This document shows positions 51,286-59,618 of a stretch of 64,000 nucleotides of DNA, one piece after another. The translations under genes were made by a program, and so were the position numbers. The stretch is from NCBI RefSeq assembly GCF_008711175.1, contig NZ_VWNF01000011.1, positions 434,001-498,000 of the forward strand. The letters are read 5' to 3'. Each line of letters starts with the position of its first letter. Position 1 is the first letter of the stretch. Origin of the DNA: Nesterenkonia ebinurensis. Lineage in GTDB: Bacteria > Actinomycetota > Actinomycetes > Actinomycetales > Micrococcaceae. The notes below the pieces were generated by a model, which saw nothing but the letters and a program-made list of their open reading frames with translations, was not told where the DNA came from and did not search any database.

Positions 51286-51360
51286 GGTCTAGACAATGAG
51301 AGTACAAGAAGGCATGATAGTCGGCAATTCCTTGAATTTACCGCAAAATTGGACTAGACC
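51286..51360. promoter_or_regulatory. GTCTAGAC-type operators between the divergent operons
   Basis: GTCTAGAC (51287-51294) is a perfect palindrome preceded by GG; a second site, GGACTAGACC, lies at 51351-51360. These match the core of NagR/DasR-like HutC regulator sites and lie between the M20-gntR operon and dctP, where a repressor could control both. TGTAAC repeats sit just outside. Confidence 0.6.
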
Positions 51361-51409
51361 ATATGATATCGTTCACAAATCTTCACCACTCGACTCACCA
51401 GGAGGACTC

Positions 51410-52462
51410 ATGAAATCACTCACCTTTCGCAGTAACGGTCGGAAAGCCGGTGCCCTACTCACCGCTTCTGCTCTGCTTCTTGTCGCCTCCTGCGGCGACA
51501 ATGGGGATAACGGAAACGACGACGCCGGAGGAGGGGAGACCTATGAGTGGCAGTTGGGCTATAACACCAACGAAGAGTCCGTCCGAGGCCTCGCAGCCGA
51601 ACGGTTCAAAGAGATCGTTGAGGAGGAGAGCGACGGTCGTATCACGGTAGACATCTATCCTGCCGAAGCATTGGGCAGTGAGCAGGAGATGCTCAACGGA
51701 ATCCGCACCGGCAGCTTGGATCTTCAGATGGCAGGTGGCGGGGCACTGCAGAATGCGGTGCCTGAGTATGCCATCCCTGCCCTGCCCTTTATGATCGAGA
51801 ACTTCGATGAGGCATATGCGCTGCTAGACGGGCCGGTGGGCGAGTCGTGGAAGGAAGCCGCGTACGAAGAGGGCTATTTCGTACTCTCCCACCACGATCT
51901 TGGCTTTGCCCAGGTCACCAACAACGTCCGCCCGATCCAGGAGCCCGGCGACTTCCAGGGCGTGACGATGCGCAGCCCAGACGAGCCCAGTTCCATTGCG
52001 ACCTTCACAGCCCTGGGTGCCGGTGTTGACACTATGCCCTTCACGGAGGTCTATCCGGCTCTTCAGCAGGGAGTCATCGATGGTCAGTTCAACCCGCTGG
52101 ATGCCATCTACGAGACGAACTTCCATGAAGTTCAGGACTACCTGACCATCATGAACATCTTTTACTACCATGTGAACTTCATCATGAATCCGGAGGTTTG
52201 GGAGAGTCTTGATCCTGAGCTCCAGGAGGTCGTGCAGCACGCCGCCGATGAAGCCCAGACCCTATCCCGGGAACAAACCCAGCAAAATCATGAAGAGATG
52301 CTGGAGCTGCTCTCCGACGAGTTCGAAGAGATCGTTGAAGACCCCGATATTGACGGTTTCCGAGAGACTGTCGAACCAGCCTTCGGGCAGTTCGAGGATC
52401 TCATCGGCTCGGAGAGCATTGCCGAGGCCCAGGAGTTCCTCGACGAATACCGCAGCGAATAG
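51410..52462 (+). CDS. dctP: TRAP transporter substrate-binding protein DctP
   Basis: 350 aa from ATG 51410 (GGAGG four bases upstream); an in-frame ATG further up would add a non-signal sequence. Signal peptide with lipobox LLLVASCGD, Cys at about 28. DctP fold: NEESVRGLAAERFKEIVEEE, TGSLDLQMAGGGALQNAVPE, VTMRSPDEPSSIATFTALGA with the carboxylate-binding Arg, and ALQQGVIDGQFNPLDAIYE. TRAP binding proteins usually take organic acids, including sugar acids. It is followed by DctQ and DctM. Confidence 0.93.
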   Translation: MKSLTFRSNGRKAGALLTASALLLVASCGDNGDNGNDDAGGGETYEWQLGYNTNEESVRGLAAERFKEIVEEESDGRITVDIYPAEALGSEQEMLNGIRTGSLDLQMAGGGALQNAVPEYAIPALPFMIENFDEAYALLDGPVGESWKEAAYEEGYFVLSHHDLGFAQVTNNVRPIQEPGDFQGVTMRSPDEPSSIATFTALGAGVDTMPFTEVYPALQQGVIDGQFNPLDAIYETNFHEVQDYLTIMNIFYYHVNFIMNPEVWESLDPELQEVVQHAADEAQTLSREQTQQNHEEMLELLSDEFEEIVEDPDIDGFRETVEPAFGQFEDLIGSESIAEAQEFLDEYRSE

Positions 52463-52473
52463 ACCAGTAGGGC

Positions 52474-52500
52474 GGCGGCACCCCAGGCAGGAGTGCCGCC
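52474..52500. terminator. Intercistronic hairpin between dctP and dctQ
   Basis: GGCGGCAC/GTGCCGCC stem with an 11-base loop, right after the binding-protein gene. Its place matches that of the hairpin after phnD and may set a high ratio of binding protein to membrane subunits. Confidence 0.5.
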
Positions 52501-52536
52501 GTCTTGCTGCTGGACTTCTTAAAGAGAAGAGGACTG

Positions 52537-53085
52537 ATGGACAGAGTGGTACGCGTCGTCGATCGCAGCGTCGACGCATTGGCAACCCTGGCCGGCATCC
52601 TGATGGTGGCCCTGACGACAGTGGTGATGGCCGCGGTCATCAGCCGTTATCTGCTGCAGACCCCGATCCAGACCACCACGGGCATGTCCGGACTGATCTT
52701 TGCCTGGTTGGTGTTTTTGGCGGCCATCTCCGTCACTCACCGCCAGGACAACATCGCCGTGACGTACTTCCGTGACAAGCTGCCGGGCAAACTGCCCGAA
52801 GTTGCAGAAGTACTGATGAAGATCATCATGCTGAGCTTCTGCCTGGTTCTGGCCTGGTCCAGCTTACAGCTCACCACAGCGGTGATGGATCAGCGGCTAC
52901 CCTCCCTGCAGATCTCCACAGCCTGGCTCAACGCCTCAGTGGCAGTCACTTTTGCGGTGATCAGCGTTGTGCTGCTGCTGCAGATCATCACAGACATATT
53001 CTTCCGCCACCTGCGCAAGCCCGTTGGCGAGACAATCGACCCCTCGGAACTGGCTGAGGGAACAATCAAAGGTGGAGCCGAATGA
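52537..53085 (+). CDS. dctQ: TRAP transporter small permease DctQ
   Basis: 182 aa from ATG 52537 (AGAGGA upstream). Four predicted helices with the family motif around TTTGMSGLIFAWLVFLAAIS and VTHRQDNIAVTYF. It partners DctM in the membrane. The stop overlaps the dctM start (ATGA). Confidence 0.93.
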   Translation: MDRVVRVVDRSVDALATLAGILMVALTTVVMAAVISRYLLQTPIQTTTGMSGLIFAWLVFLAAISVTHRQDNIAVTYFRDKLPGKLPEVAEVLMKIIMLSFCLVLAWSSLQLTTAVMDQRLPSLQISTAWLNASVAVTFAVISVVLLLQIITDIFFRHLRKPVGETIDPSELAEGTIKGGAE

Positions 53086-54356
53086 TCTGGGTAATGATCA
53101 TAGTCTTTGTTCTTCTGCTGATCCTGGGCATGCCCGTAGCCTTCGCGATGGGTGCCTCTGCCCTGCTCTACGTGCTGGTAGAAGGCATCACTTTGGACAT
53201 CGTGGCCCAGAGGTTCTTGTCCAATACTCAGTCATTCGCATTCCTCGCCGTTCCGTTCTTCATTCTGATGGGCAACATCATGGTCGAAAGCGGAATCGCC
53301 CAGCGCCTCATCAACGTGGTGCACGCCGGAGTGCGCCAACTGCCCGGCGGCCTGGGCTGTGTCTCCGTGGTCACCAGTATGGGCATGGCTGGGGTTTCAG
53401 GTTCATCGGTGGCTGATGCCTCCTCAGTGGGCTCGGTACTCATTCCCGAAATGAAACGAAAGGGGTACACCGCCTCCTTCTCGGCAGCGATCAACGCCTC
53501 CAGCTCGGTGGTGGGCATCATCATCCCGCCCAGTAGCACGATGATCATCATCGCCTGGCTGGCCAATCTCTCTGTCGCCGAGATGTTCCTGGCCGGAATC
53601 ATCCCCGGCATCCTGATTGGAGTCGCCTACCTGGCACTGACCATCGCCATCTCCATCAAACGAGGCTACCCGCGGGAGACGCGCCCAAGCCTCAAGGAGT
53701 TCACCACTGCTGCGGTCAAAGCCTTCTGGGCACTGCTCCTGCCGATCGTACTGATCGTTGTGATCGTCGCCGGTATCGCCACCCCTACAGAGGCGGCAGC
53801 TGTCGCAGCCGTCTACGCCTTCCTCATCTCAGTGTTCATCTACCGGTCGCTGAACTGGAGGGGAATGGTACGTGCGGTCAAGGGTGCGGCCTATGGCACC
53901 ACAGTGGTGATGCTGATTGTCTGCACCTCGACCATTTTCAGCTACGTACTCATCTCGGAACGGGTTCCGCAGCTGATCTCCGACGCGCTGATGGGCCTGG
54001 GCCTGCCTGCATGGGGGATCAAACTAGCCCTGGTGCTGATCCTGCTGTGCGCAGGAATGGTGATGGACCTGGTGCCTAACCTCTTCATCTTCATTCCGAT
54101 CTTCTTCCCCATCGCGCTTGAACTGGGCATGGATCCCACCCACTTCGGGATCGTCATGCTCTGCGCGCTGGCCCTGGGGCTGTTCACTCCGCCGATCGGC
54201 ACCACATTGTTCATCTCCTGCCACCTGGCCAAAATCAAAATGGAAGACGCCGTTAAGGACTTGATTCCATACTTCCTGGTGGGAGCCGCGATGGTGCTCC
54301 TGCTGACCTTCGTCCCAGGGCTGACCATGTGGATCCCGAATCTGATCAATGGATGA
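53082..54356 (+). CDS. dctM: TRAP transporter large permease DctM
   Basis: 424 aa. Hydrophobic throughout, with MIWVMIIVFVLLLILGMPVA, the conserved GVSGSSVADASSVGSVLIPE, and PPSSTMIIIAWLANLSV motifs of the DctM channel subunit, and a C-terminal TPPIGTTLFISCHLAKIKME. It imports the ligand with a sodium or proton gradient. The next gene starts 8 bases before its stop. Confidence 0.94.
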   Translation: MIWVMIIVFVLLLILGMPVAFAMGASALLYVLVEGITLDIVAQRFLSNTQSFAFLAVPFFILMGNIMVESGIAQRLINVVHAGVRQLPGGLGCVSVVTSMGMAGVSGSSVADASSVGSVLIPEMKRKGYTASFSAAINASSSVVGIIIPPSSTMIIIAWLANLSVAEMFLAGIIPGILIGVAYLALTIAISIKRGYPRETRPSLKEFTTAAVKAFWALLLPIVLIVVIVAGIATPTEAAAVAAVYAFLISVFIYRSLNWRGMVRAVKGAAYGTTVVMLIVCTSTIFSYVLISERVPQLISDALMGLGLPAWGIKLALVLILLCAGMVMDLVPNLFIFIPIFFPIALELGMDPTHFGIVMLCALALGLFTPPIGTTLFISCHLAKIKMEDAVKDLIPYFLVGAAMVLLLTFVPGLTMWIPNLING

Positions 54357-55476
54357 GCCCTCAATGGCTGAAACACCCGAGAAGATGCGCAGTCTCTTCC
54401 CCGCCGAGGCCGCCCGTTATCTGGATACCCCCAGTATGGGGGTGCCGCCGAAGCCCACCACCGAGGCAGTTCGGCAGGCCGTAGAAGCCTGGGCGAGCGC
54501 CTCGGCGCGCTTCGAGGACTGGGACCAGATCCGGGAGGAATGCCGTCCCCTGATTGCCGCCGAGTTCGCCGTGGACCCGGAGCATATCGCCCTGATCCCT
54601 TCGGTGGTGCCCGCTGTCGCCTACGTGGGTGAGCAGGTCTCGCGGAGGAGGGGTCTGCTATTGGCCCACCGCAGCGAGTTCCGCTCTCTGCTGCTTCCGC
54701 TCATGCAGGCCTTCGGCGAAGACCGGCTCCGCTGGGTCAGCGGCCCCTATACCACCGAAACCTTCCTCCACGCCCTGGACGAGAACGTGGCAGCAGTGGC
54801 CGTTTCCACCGTGAGCTCTCATGACGGTGCTCGGCCTGATCTGACCCGACTGAGCGAAGCGTGCCGTACCGCGGGGGCCGAACTGCTGGTGGACGCCACT
54901 CAGTCGATGGGCGTCGTCGAACTGGGGTTTGACCCCCAGGAGGCTGCACTGGTCGCTAGCGCCGGATACAAGGGACTGCTTGCTCCTCGTGGCACCGGAT
55001 ACGCGGTGATTCGCCCCGACTTCTCTACTGAAGCGCCGTCATCAGCCAGTCCCTACGGCATGGTGGACACCCCGCAGGTGGGATCCTACGGACCACCGCT
55101 GCTGCCGCGTCAGGGCGGAGCACGACTGGATCAGTCCCCAGCCTGGCTGAGCTGGGTGGGTGCCCAGACCAGCCTGGCTGCCTTGGGCCGATTCTCACTC
55201 CAGGACCGCCAGCAGTACGTACTCAGCCTCGCGGAGCGGCTCCGGCACGGGCTGCAGCAGGCAGACCTGCCGGTTCCGGCCAGCGATCTGTCCAGCCCGA
55301 TCATCACCTATGCGACCAAGGAGCCGCGGCCCGTGCTGGCTGCCCTGGAACGTGCCGGAGTGCGTGCTTCAGTCCGGCGGGGAGCGCTGCGTTTCGGCTT
55401 CCACATATACGTGGAGGATGAGACCGTGGATCTGGTCCAGGAGATTCTGCTGCGTGAACAGGGTCAGATCCTGTGA
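54349..55476 (+). CDS. Class V aminotransferase-fold PLP enzyme
   Basis: 375 aa from ATG 54349 (8-base overlap with dctM) or ATG 54364. PLP site: AELLVDATQSMGVVELGF with the cofactor Asp, and SAGYKGLLAPRGTGYAV with the Lys. The spacing matches the class V group (cysteine desulfurase, isopenicillin N epimerase-like, kynureninase). A desulfurase active-site Cys loop is not evident, so a lyase, epimerase or transaminase role is more likely. It belongs to the TRAP operon; the substrate is probably related to the transported compound. Confidence 0.82.
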   Translation: MDEPSMAETPEKMRSLFPAEAARYLDTPSMGVPPKPTTEAVRQAVEAWASASARFEDWDQIREECRPLIAAEFAVDPEHIALIPSVVPAVAYVGEQVSRRRGLLLAHRSEFRSLLLPLMQAFGEDRLRWVSGPYTTETFLHALDENVAAVAVSTVSSHDGARPDLTRLSEACRTAGAELLVDATQSMGVVELGFDPQEAALVASAGYKGLLAPRGTGYAVIRPDFSTEAPSSASPYGMVDTPQVGSYGPPLLPRQGGARLDQSPAWLSWVGAQTSLAALGRFSLQDRQQYVLSLAERLRHGLQQADLPVPASDLSSPIITYATKEPRPVLAALERAGVRASVRRGALRFGFHIYVEDETVDLVQEILLREQGQIL

Positions 55477-56264
55477 CCCCCGGTCCAGCAGCCTCCGCTT
55501 CCCAACGCTACGCAGCCCTGGTCTCCCCGGATCACCGGAGCAGAGGACCCTATGCGGTGCTGGTACCGATCGGTGCCGTGGAGCAGCACGGCCCGCACCT
55601 GCCGGTGGGAACAGACACCTGGATCGCCACCGAGATCGCCGAGCGAGTGGCTGCCGGCAGAAGCCGAGTCCTGGTGGCCGAGCCTATTCCGGTGGGAGCC
55701 TCCGGGCACCACCTGTCCTTCGCTGGAACGCTCAGCCTCCGGCCCAGCACCCTGGTCTCAGTCCTGGTGGACCTCGCCGCCAGCATCGCCGCCCACGGGG
55801 ATACGCCGGTGTTCCTCAACGGTCACGGGGGAAATCGGCCGGCATTGTCCCTGGCACTCCAGGAACTGCTGCTGGAAGGGGTACGTGCCTGGTCCCTCAG
55901 CTACTTCGATGAGCTTGCCGATGTGCTCGCAGAGGTCTTCCCGGATGCCAGCCGGGCGGCCGGGCACGCCTGTGCCATGGAGACCTCCATTCTGTCGCAC
56001 CTGTGGCCAGAGGCAGTGTCGGCTGAGACCGTCCCCGCCGCAGGCGGTCAGGCTGTTTGGCCCGATCCATCCCTGTTTCCGGATGCCCACCCCCAGACCA
56101 ACCGGCCCTTCGAGGAGCTCAATCCGGTCGGTGTGGTCGGTCAGCCAGGTCTCTACCACCCGGAGGCGGGCAGACGGCTGGTCTCTGCGGCAGTCAGCCG
56201 GGTCGGAGCAGCTGTGGACCAGATCCTGGCTCAGTGCGGATCAGCTTCTCCAGCCGAGGACTAG
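55473..56264 (+). CDS. Creatininase-family amidohydrolase
   Basis: 263 aa from GTG 55473 (overlaps the previous stop). Metal-site motifs of the creatininase family are complete: IGAVEQHGPHLPVGTD, GASGHHLSFAGTLSL, FLNGHGGNRPAL and GHACAMETSILSHL. Members hydrolyse cyclic amides or lactam-like bonds (creatininase, formamide hydrolase, 3-dehydro-scyllo-inosose hydrolase). In this locus it might open a lactam or lactone of the amino-sugar acid. This is inferred; the family fit is firm. Confidence 0.88.
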   Translation: MTPGPAASASQRYAALVSPDHRSRGPYAVLVPIGAVEQHGPHLPVGTDTWIATEIAERVAAGRSRVLVAEPIPVGASGHHLSFAGTLSLRPSTLVSVLVDLAASIAAHGDTPVFLNGHGGNRPALSLALQELLLEGVRAWSLSYFDELADVLAEVFPDASRAAGHACAMETSILSHLWPEAVSAETVPAAGGQAVWPDPSLFPDAHPQTNRPFEELNPVGVVGQPGLYHPEAGRRLVSAAVSRVGAAVDQILAQCGSASPAED

Positions 56265-56274
56265 TCGAACAGGC

Positions 56275-57102
56275 TCACCTGCTCTGCCACCAGTCATCGA
56301 GCAGGGTCACAGGGATGGTGCGCTTGTGCCGGGTAGTGAGATAGCGGTGCTCCAGGCGGGCTGCGGCGTCGTCGTCGATCTGGCGCCCCTCCAAATAGTC
56401 GTCGATCTGGTCGTAGGTGATGCCCAGCTCGGTCTCGTCCAGCTGACCCGGGTTGTCATCCAGCAGATCCGCAGTGGGCACCTTGGACCAGATCCGCTCA
56501 TCAGCACCCAGGTGCTTGAGAATCTGGCGGATCTGGCGCTTGTTCAGCGTGAAGTTGGGCAGGATGTCCGCGCCGCCGTCGCCGAACTTGGTGAAGAACC
56601 CGGTGATCGACTCCGCGCCGTGGTCCGTACCGACCACCAAAGCTCTGTTCTCTCCGGCCACCGCATACTGGGCAGTCATCCGCAGCCGGGCCTTGACGTT
56701 GCCCCGGTGGTAGTCAGCCAGCCGGGTGCCGAAAGTCTCCTTGAACGCCACATCCACACCGGTCACCGCCTTCTCAATATTGAAGGCGTGGGTGTGATCA
56801 GGCTGAATGAACTCCAATGAGCTCTGTGCGTCAGCCTCGTCCTGCTGGGTGCCATGGGGCAGTCGCATGGCGTGGAAACGGGCATCGATGCCATCCTCGC
56901 GCAACTTCTGGGCAGCCTTCTGGGACAGGTAGCCGGCCAGAGTCGAGTCCACCCCTCCGGAGATGCCCAGCACAAAGCCCTGGGCCCCGGCATACTTTGC
57001 ATAGGCGGCCAGAAAATCGCTGCGGCGCTCGACCTCCTCATCAGGGTCAACCTGCGGCTTGACGCCCATTTCCTCAACAATCGTCTTCTGAAGCTCACGC
57101 AT
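56275..57102 (-). CDS. nadE: NAD+ synthetase, ammonia-dependent
   Basis: 275 aa from ATG 57102, the same length and N-terminus style as E. coli NadE (MRELQKTIVEEMGVKPQ). ATP-pyrophosphatase loop SGGVDST at residues 48-54; later GTDHGAESITGFFTKFGDGG and KRQIRQILKHLGA. No glutaminase domain, so free ammonia is the nitrogen donor for amidation of deamido-NAD. A longer open frame upstream is not supported by a ribosome site. Divergent from pyrE. Confidence 0.95.
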   Translation of the reverse strand: MRELQKTIVEEMGVKPQVDPDEEVERRSDFLAAYAKYAGAQGFVLGISGGVDSTLAGYLSQKAAQKLREDGIDARFHAMRLPHGTQQDEADAQSSLEFIQPDHTHAFNIEKAVTGVDVAFKETFGTRLADYHRGNVKARLRMTAQYAVAGENRALVVGTDHGAESITGFFTKFGDGGADILPNFTLNKRQIRQILKHLGADERIWSKVPTADLLDDNPGQLDETELGITYDQIDDYLEGRQIDDDAAARLEHRYLTTRHKRTIPVTLLDDWWQSR

Positions 57103-57210
57103 AACGATCAGTCTAGTCAGCGACATGTAACCGGCAGGTGAATCTCCGCTGAAGGGCAGCTTGGAGTCATGCCCGCCCGCTGCGGTTGGCCGGGCCATAA
57201 GATGGAAGTC

Positions 57211-57798
57211 ATGACTTCCTACGCATCCGCCCTGCTGGAACAGAACCACGACGTCGCCACCCGCCTCCGCGACCTGATCAACCAGCTCGCAGTAGAACAC
57301 GGCAGCTTCATTCTGAGCTCCGGACAGCAGGCCAACTTCTATGTGGACATGCGCCCGCTCACCCTGCACCACGAAGGGTCACCGCTGGTGGGACAGCTGG
57401 TGCTGGGCATGCTCGACGCCGCCGGAATCGAGTTCGAAGCCATCGGCGGGCTCACCATGGGGGCCGACCCCGTGGCTACCGCAGTGCTGCACACTGCTGC
57501 GGCTGATGACCGGGCAGTTGACGGTTATGTGGTGCGCAAGCAGCCCAAGGGCCACGGCAAGGGCCGCCAGGTGGAGGGCCCCGGTATTGAGGGGCGCAAG
57601 GTGGTGGTGGTGGAGGACACCTCCACCACCGGGGGCTCAGCCATGCAGGCGGTCAGGGCAGTACGTGAAGTGGGCGGTGATATCCAGGCCGTGGCGGTGA
57701 TCGTGGATCGGGACACCGGGGCCAAGGAGCATATTGAGGCTGAGTCTGGGGTTCCCTATCTCTACGCCTATTCCAAGACGGACCTCGGGCTGGCCTAA
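57211..57798 (+). CDS. pyrE: Orotate phosphoribosyltransferase
   Basis: 195 aa from ATG 57211 (GGAAG close upstream; ATG 57202 possible). PRPP-binding motif VVVVEDTSTTGGS at about 131-143, orotate-site RDLINQLAVEHGSFILSSGQ, and KQPKGHGKGRQVEG loop. It makes OMP from orotate and PRPP in pyrimidine synthesis. Its stop is followed by a long hairpin. Confidence 0.95.
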   Translation: MTSYASALLEQNHDVATRLRDLINQLAVEHGSFILSSGQQANFYVDMRPLTLHHEGSPLVGQLVLGMLDAAGIEFEAIGGLTMGADPVATAVLHTAAADDRAVDGYVVRKQPKGHGKGRQVEGPGIEGRKVVVVEDTSTTGGSAMQAVRAVREVGGDIQAVAVIVDRDTGAKEHIEAESGVPYLYAYSKTDLGLA

Positions 57799-57864
57799 GA
57801 CACTCCCCGGCTGAGGGATCCCGCCACTCGGTCATACCTGTTGCGCCTCTCGGCGGAACCTCTT

Positions 57865-57926
57865 ATCAGGGGGTTATTGGAAAATCTGCACCCCATGAGA
57901 TGCCGATAATCCAATAACCGCCTGAT
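57865..57926. terminator. Inverted repeat between pyrE and the MalY/PatB-type gene
   Basis: Twenty-two-base arms (57865-57886 and 57905-57926) pair at 19 positions, including GGTTATTGGA/TCCAATAACC, around an 18-base loop. It sits between convergent gene ends. Confidence 0.65.
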
Positions 57927-57952
57927 TTCGCAGGTGAGTTGAGCTGGAGTAA

Positions 57953-59131
57953 TTACTTAAGCGCAGCACCGATGCGCTGGACGGCCTCAGTGAGGATCGC
58001 CTGACTGGTGGCGAAGTTCAGCCGGGCGTGCCGCTCCCCGCCGGTGCCGAAGGAATGCCCCCCAGTCAGGGCGACCTTCGCCTCCTTCACGAGGTGCTTG
58101 GCCGGTCCCTGGATAGGTGTCTCTGCTCCGCCGTTAGGGGCGTCGTCGTACCCGAACTCACTGAAGTCAAGCCAGCCGAAATAGGTGGCCTCCGGCACCG
58201 AGTAGGCGACACCGGGGACGTGCTCAGCCAATAGCTCACTCAGCAGACGGCGGTTGGCGTCCAGGCCCTGGAGCACCGCATCCAGCCAGGGTGTCGCCTC
58301 GGCGTAGGCGGCGGTCTGAGCCAGCACACCGATATGGCTGGCCCCGATGGGTGCCTCCGGGGGCAGCTCCGCAAGCTCAGCACTGACCTCTTCACCGGCG
58401 ATGAGCAGCCCTGCTTTGAATGCCGCCAGGTTCCAGCCCTTGGAACCGGAAGTGACCGCGTAGCCGCGCGGATCCACCGTCAGATAGGGGGTGAAGGTGG
58501 AGTCCTGGTAGACCAGGGGCGCGTGGATCTCATCAGCGATGACCCGGACTCCGTAGTCGGCGGCCAGCTGGGCAAGCTGCTCGAGCTCTTCACGGGTATG
58601 AACCGCGCCGGTGGGGTTATGCGGGTTGGCCAACAGGTAGGCAGCCTGGCCACCGGCAGTCCGCAGGTTGAAAGCCTCGTCCAGCATCTCAAAGTCCAGT
58701 CTGCCGTCGGCACCCAGCGGGGCCTCGACCACTCGGCGGCCGGCGGTGACCGGGTAGTTGAAGAACGGTGGGTAGACCGGGGATGAGACGATTACGGTGT
58801 CCCAGAGCTCACCGACTAGTCGGAGGGCCTCCACCATACCGGTCATCACATCGCGGACCGTTCGGATCTGGGCGGCGGCCGGTTCCCATTCCCAACGCTG
58901 GGCGGCGAAGCTGCGGAATGCCTCGATATAGGGCCCTGAGGAGGGGTAGCCGGCGTCGCCGAGCTCCACAGCCCGGCTCAGCGCCTGGACCACAGGCTCC
59001 GCCAAGGGGGTGTCCATCTCAGCCACCCACAGGGGAAGCACGTCATCTCCGAAAGCTCGCCATTTGATGGACTGGCGGCGGCGAAGCGTCTCGAGACTAA
59101 AGGTTTCCAGCGGATTCTGCGTCTCTCCCAT
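57953..59131 (-). CDS. MalY/PatB-type aminotransferase-fold C-S lyase
   Basis: 392 aa. Motifs: KWRAFGDDVLPLWVAEMDTP at the N-terminus is diagnostic of MalY/PatB; LLANPHNPTGAVHTREEL; VIADEIHAPLVY with PLP Asp; and the PLP Lys in SGSKGWNLAAFK. Characterised relatives have cystathionine beta-lyase activity and give homocysteine, pyruvate and ammonia, which would link to the sulfur region of this window. A transaminase role remains possible. Confidence 0.88.
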   Translation of the reverse strand: MGETQNPLETFSLETLRRRQSIKWRAFGDDVLPLWVAEMDTPLAEPVVQALSRAVELGDAGYPSSGPYIEAFRSFAAQRWEWEPAAAQIRTVRDVMTGMVEALRLVGELWDTVIVSSPVYPPFFNYPVTAGRRVVEAPLGADGRLDFEMLDEAFNLRTAGGQAAYLLANPHNPTGAVHTREELEQLAQLAADYGVRVIADEIHAPLVYQDSTFTPYLTVDPRGYAVTSGSKGWNLAAFKAGLLIAGEEVSAELAELPPEAPIGASHIGVLAQTAAYAEATPWLDAVLQGLDANRRLLSELLAEHVPGVAYSVPEATYFGWLDFSEFGYDDAPNGGAETPIQGPAKHLVKEAKVALTGGHSFGTGGERHARLNFATSQAILTEAVQRIGAALK

Positions 59132-59191
59132 ACACCGAGCCTATCGAACCAGGTCCGATAGTCCGATAGCTCAGCCCGTAGACTCTCTGCC

Positions 59192-59557
59192 ATGACCGTT
59201 CGGATGAGCGATGAACAGTTCGACGCCGCAGTCACCGACGCTCTGGAGCTCATCCCGGATCAGCTGGCGGCCAAGATCGACAATGTGGCGGTGTTTGTGG
59301 AGGACCGCTATCAGCCTGAGCCCTGGGAGAACCCGAATACGGTGCTGCTGGGGCTGTATGAGGGGACTCCGCTGACCGAGCGCGGCGAGGAGCCCTGGGC
59401 GATGCCGGACCGGATCACGCTGTACAAGGAAGCAATTCTGGAGATCTGTCAGAGCGAGCATGAGGTGGTGGAGCAGGTGACCGTCACCGTAGTTCACGAG
59501 GTGGCGCACTTCTTCGGCATCGGCGACGACACCCTCCGCCGCCTCGGCTGGGCGTAA
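59192..59557 (+). CDS. Zincin-like metallopeptidase family protein
   Basis: 121 aa. The zinc-binding HEVAHFFGIGDD is at residues 102-113, following a DRYQPEPWENPNTVLLGLYEG stretch typical of the small actinobacterial zincin_1 (DUF1025-like) family. No signal peptide, so cytosolic. Activity is unproven for the family. Divergent from the MalY/PatB-type gene and followed by a terminator. Confidence 0.88.
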   Translation: MTVRMSDEQFDAAVTDALELIPDQLAAKIDNVAVFVEDRYQPEPWENPNTVLLGLYEGTPLTERGEEPWAMPDRITLYKEAILEICQSEHEVVEQVTVTVVHEVAHFFGIGDDTLRRLGWA

Positions 59558-59561
59558 ACAT

Positions 59562-59603
59562 ACGACGACGCCCCAGGCATCTGGGTGCCAAGGGCGTCGT
59601 CGT
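59562..59603 (+). terminator. Terminator after the zincin gene
   Basis: Twelve-base arms ACGACGACGCCC (59562-59573) and GGGCGTCGTCGT (59592-59603), inner GGCA/TGCC, then TATTCTGTTCT. It also lies at the end of the convergent NlpC/P60 gene. Confidence 0.8.
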
Positions 59604-59618
59604 TATTCTGTTCTGCTA

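Noticed and set aside
54349-55476. Cysteine desulfurase (sulfur donor for Fe-S clusters)
   Set aside because: The PLP site fits class V, but an active-site Cys loop is not evident and the operon context is a TRAP transporter, not suf or isc.
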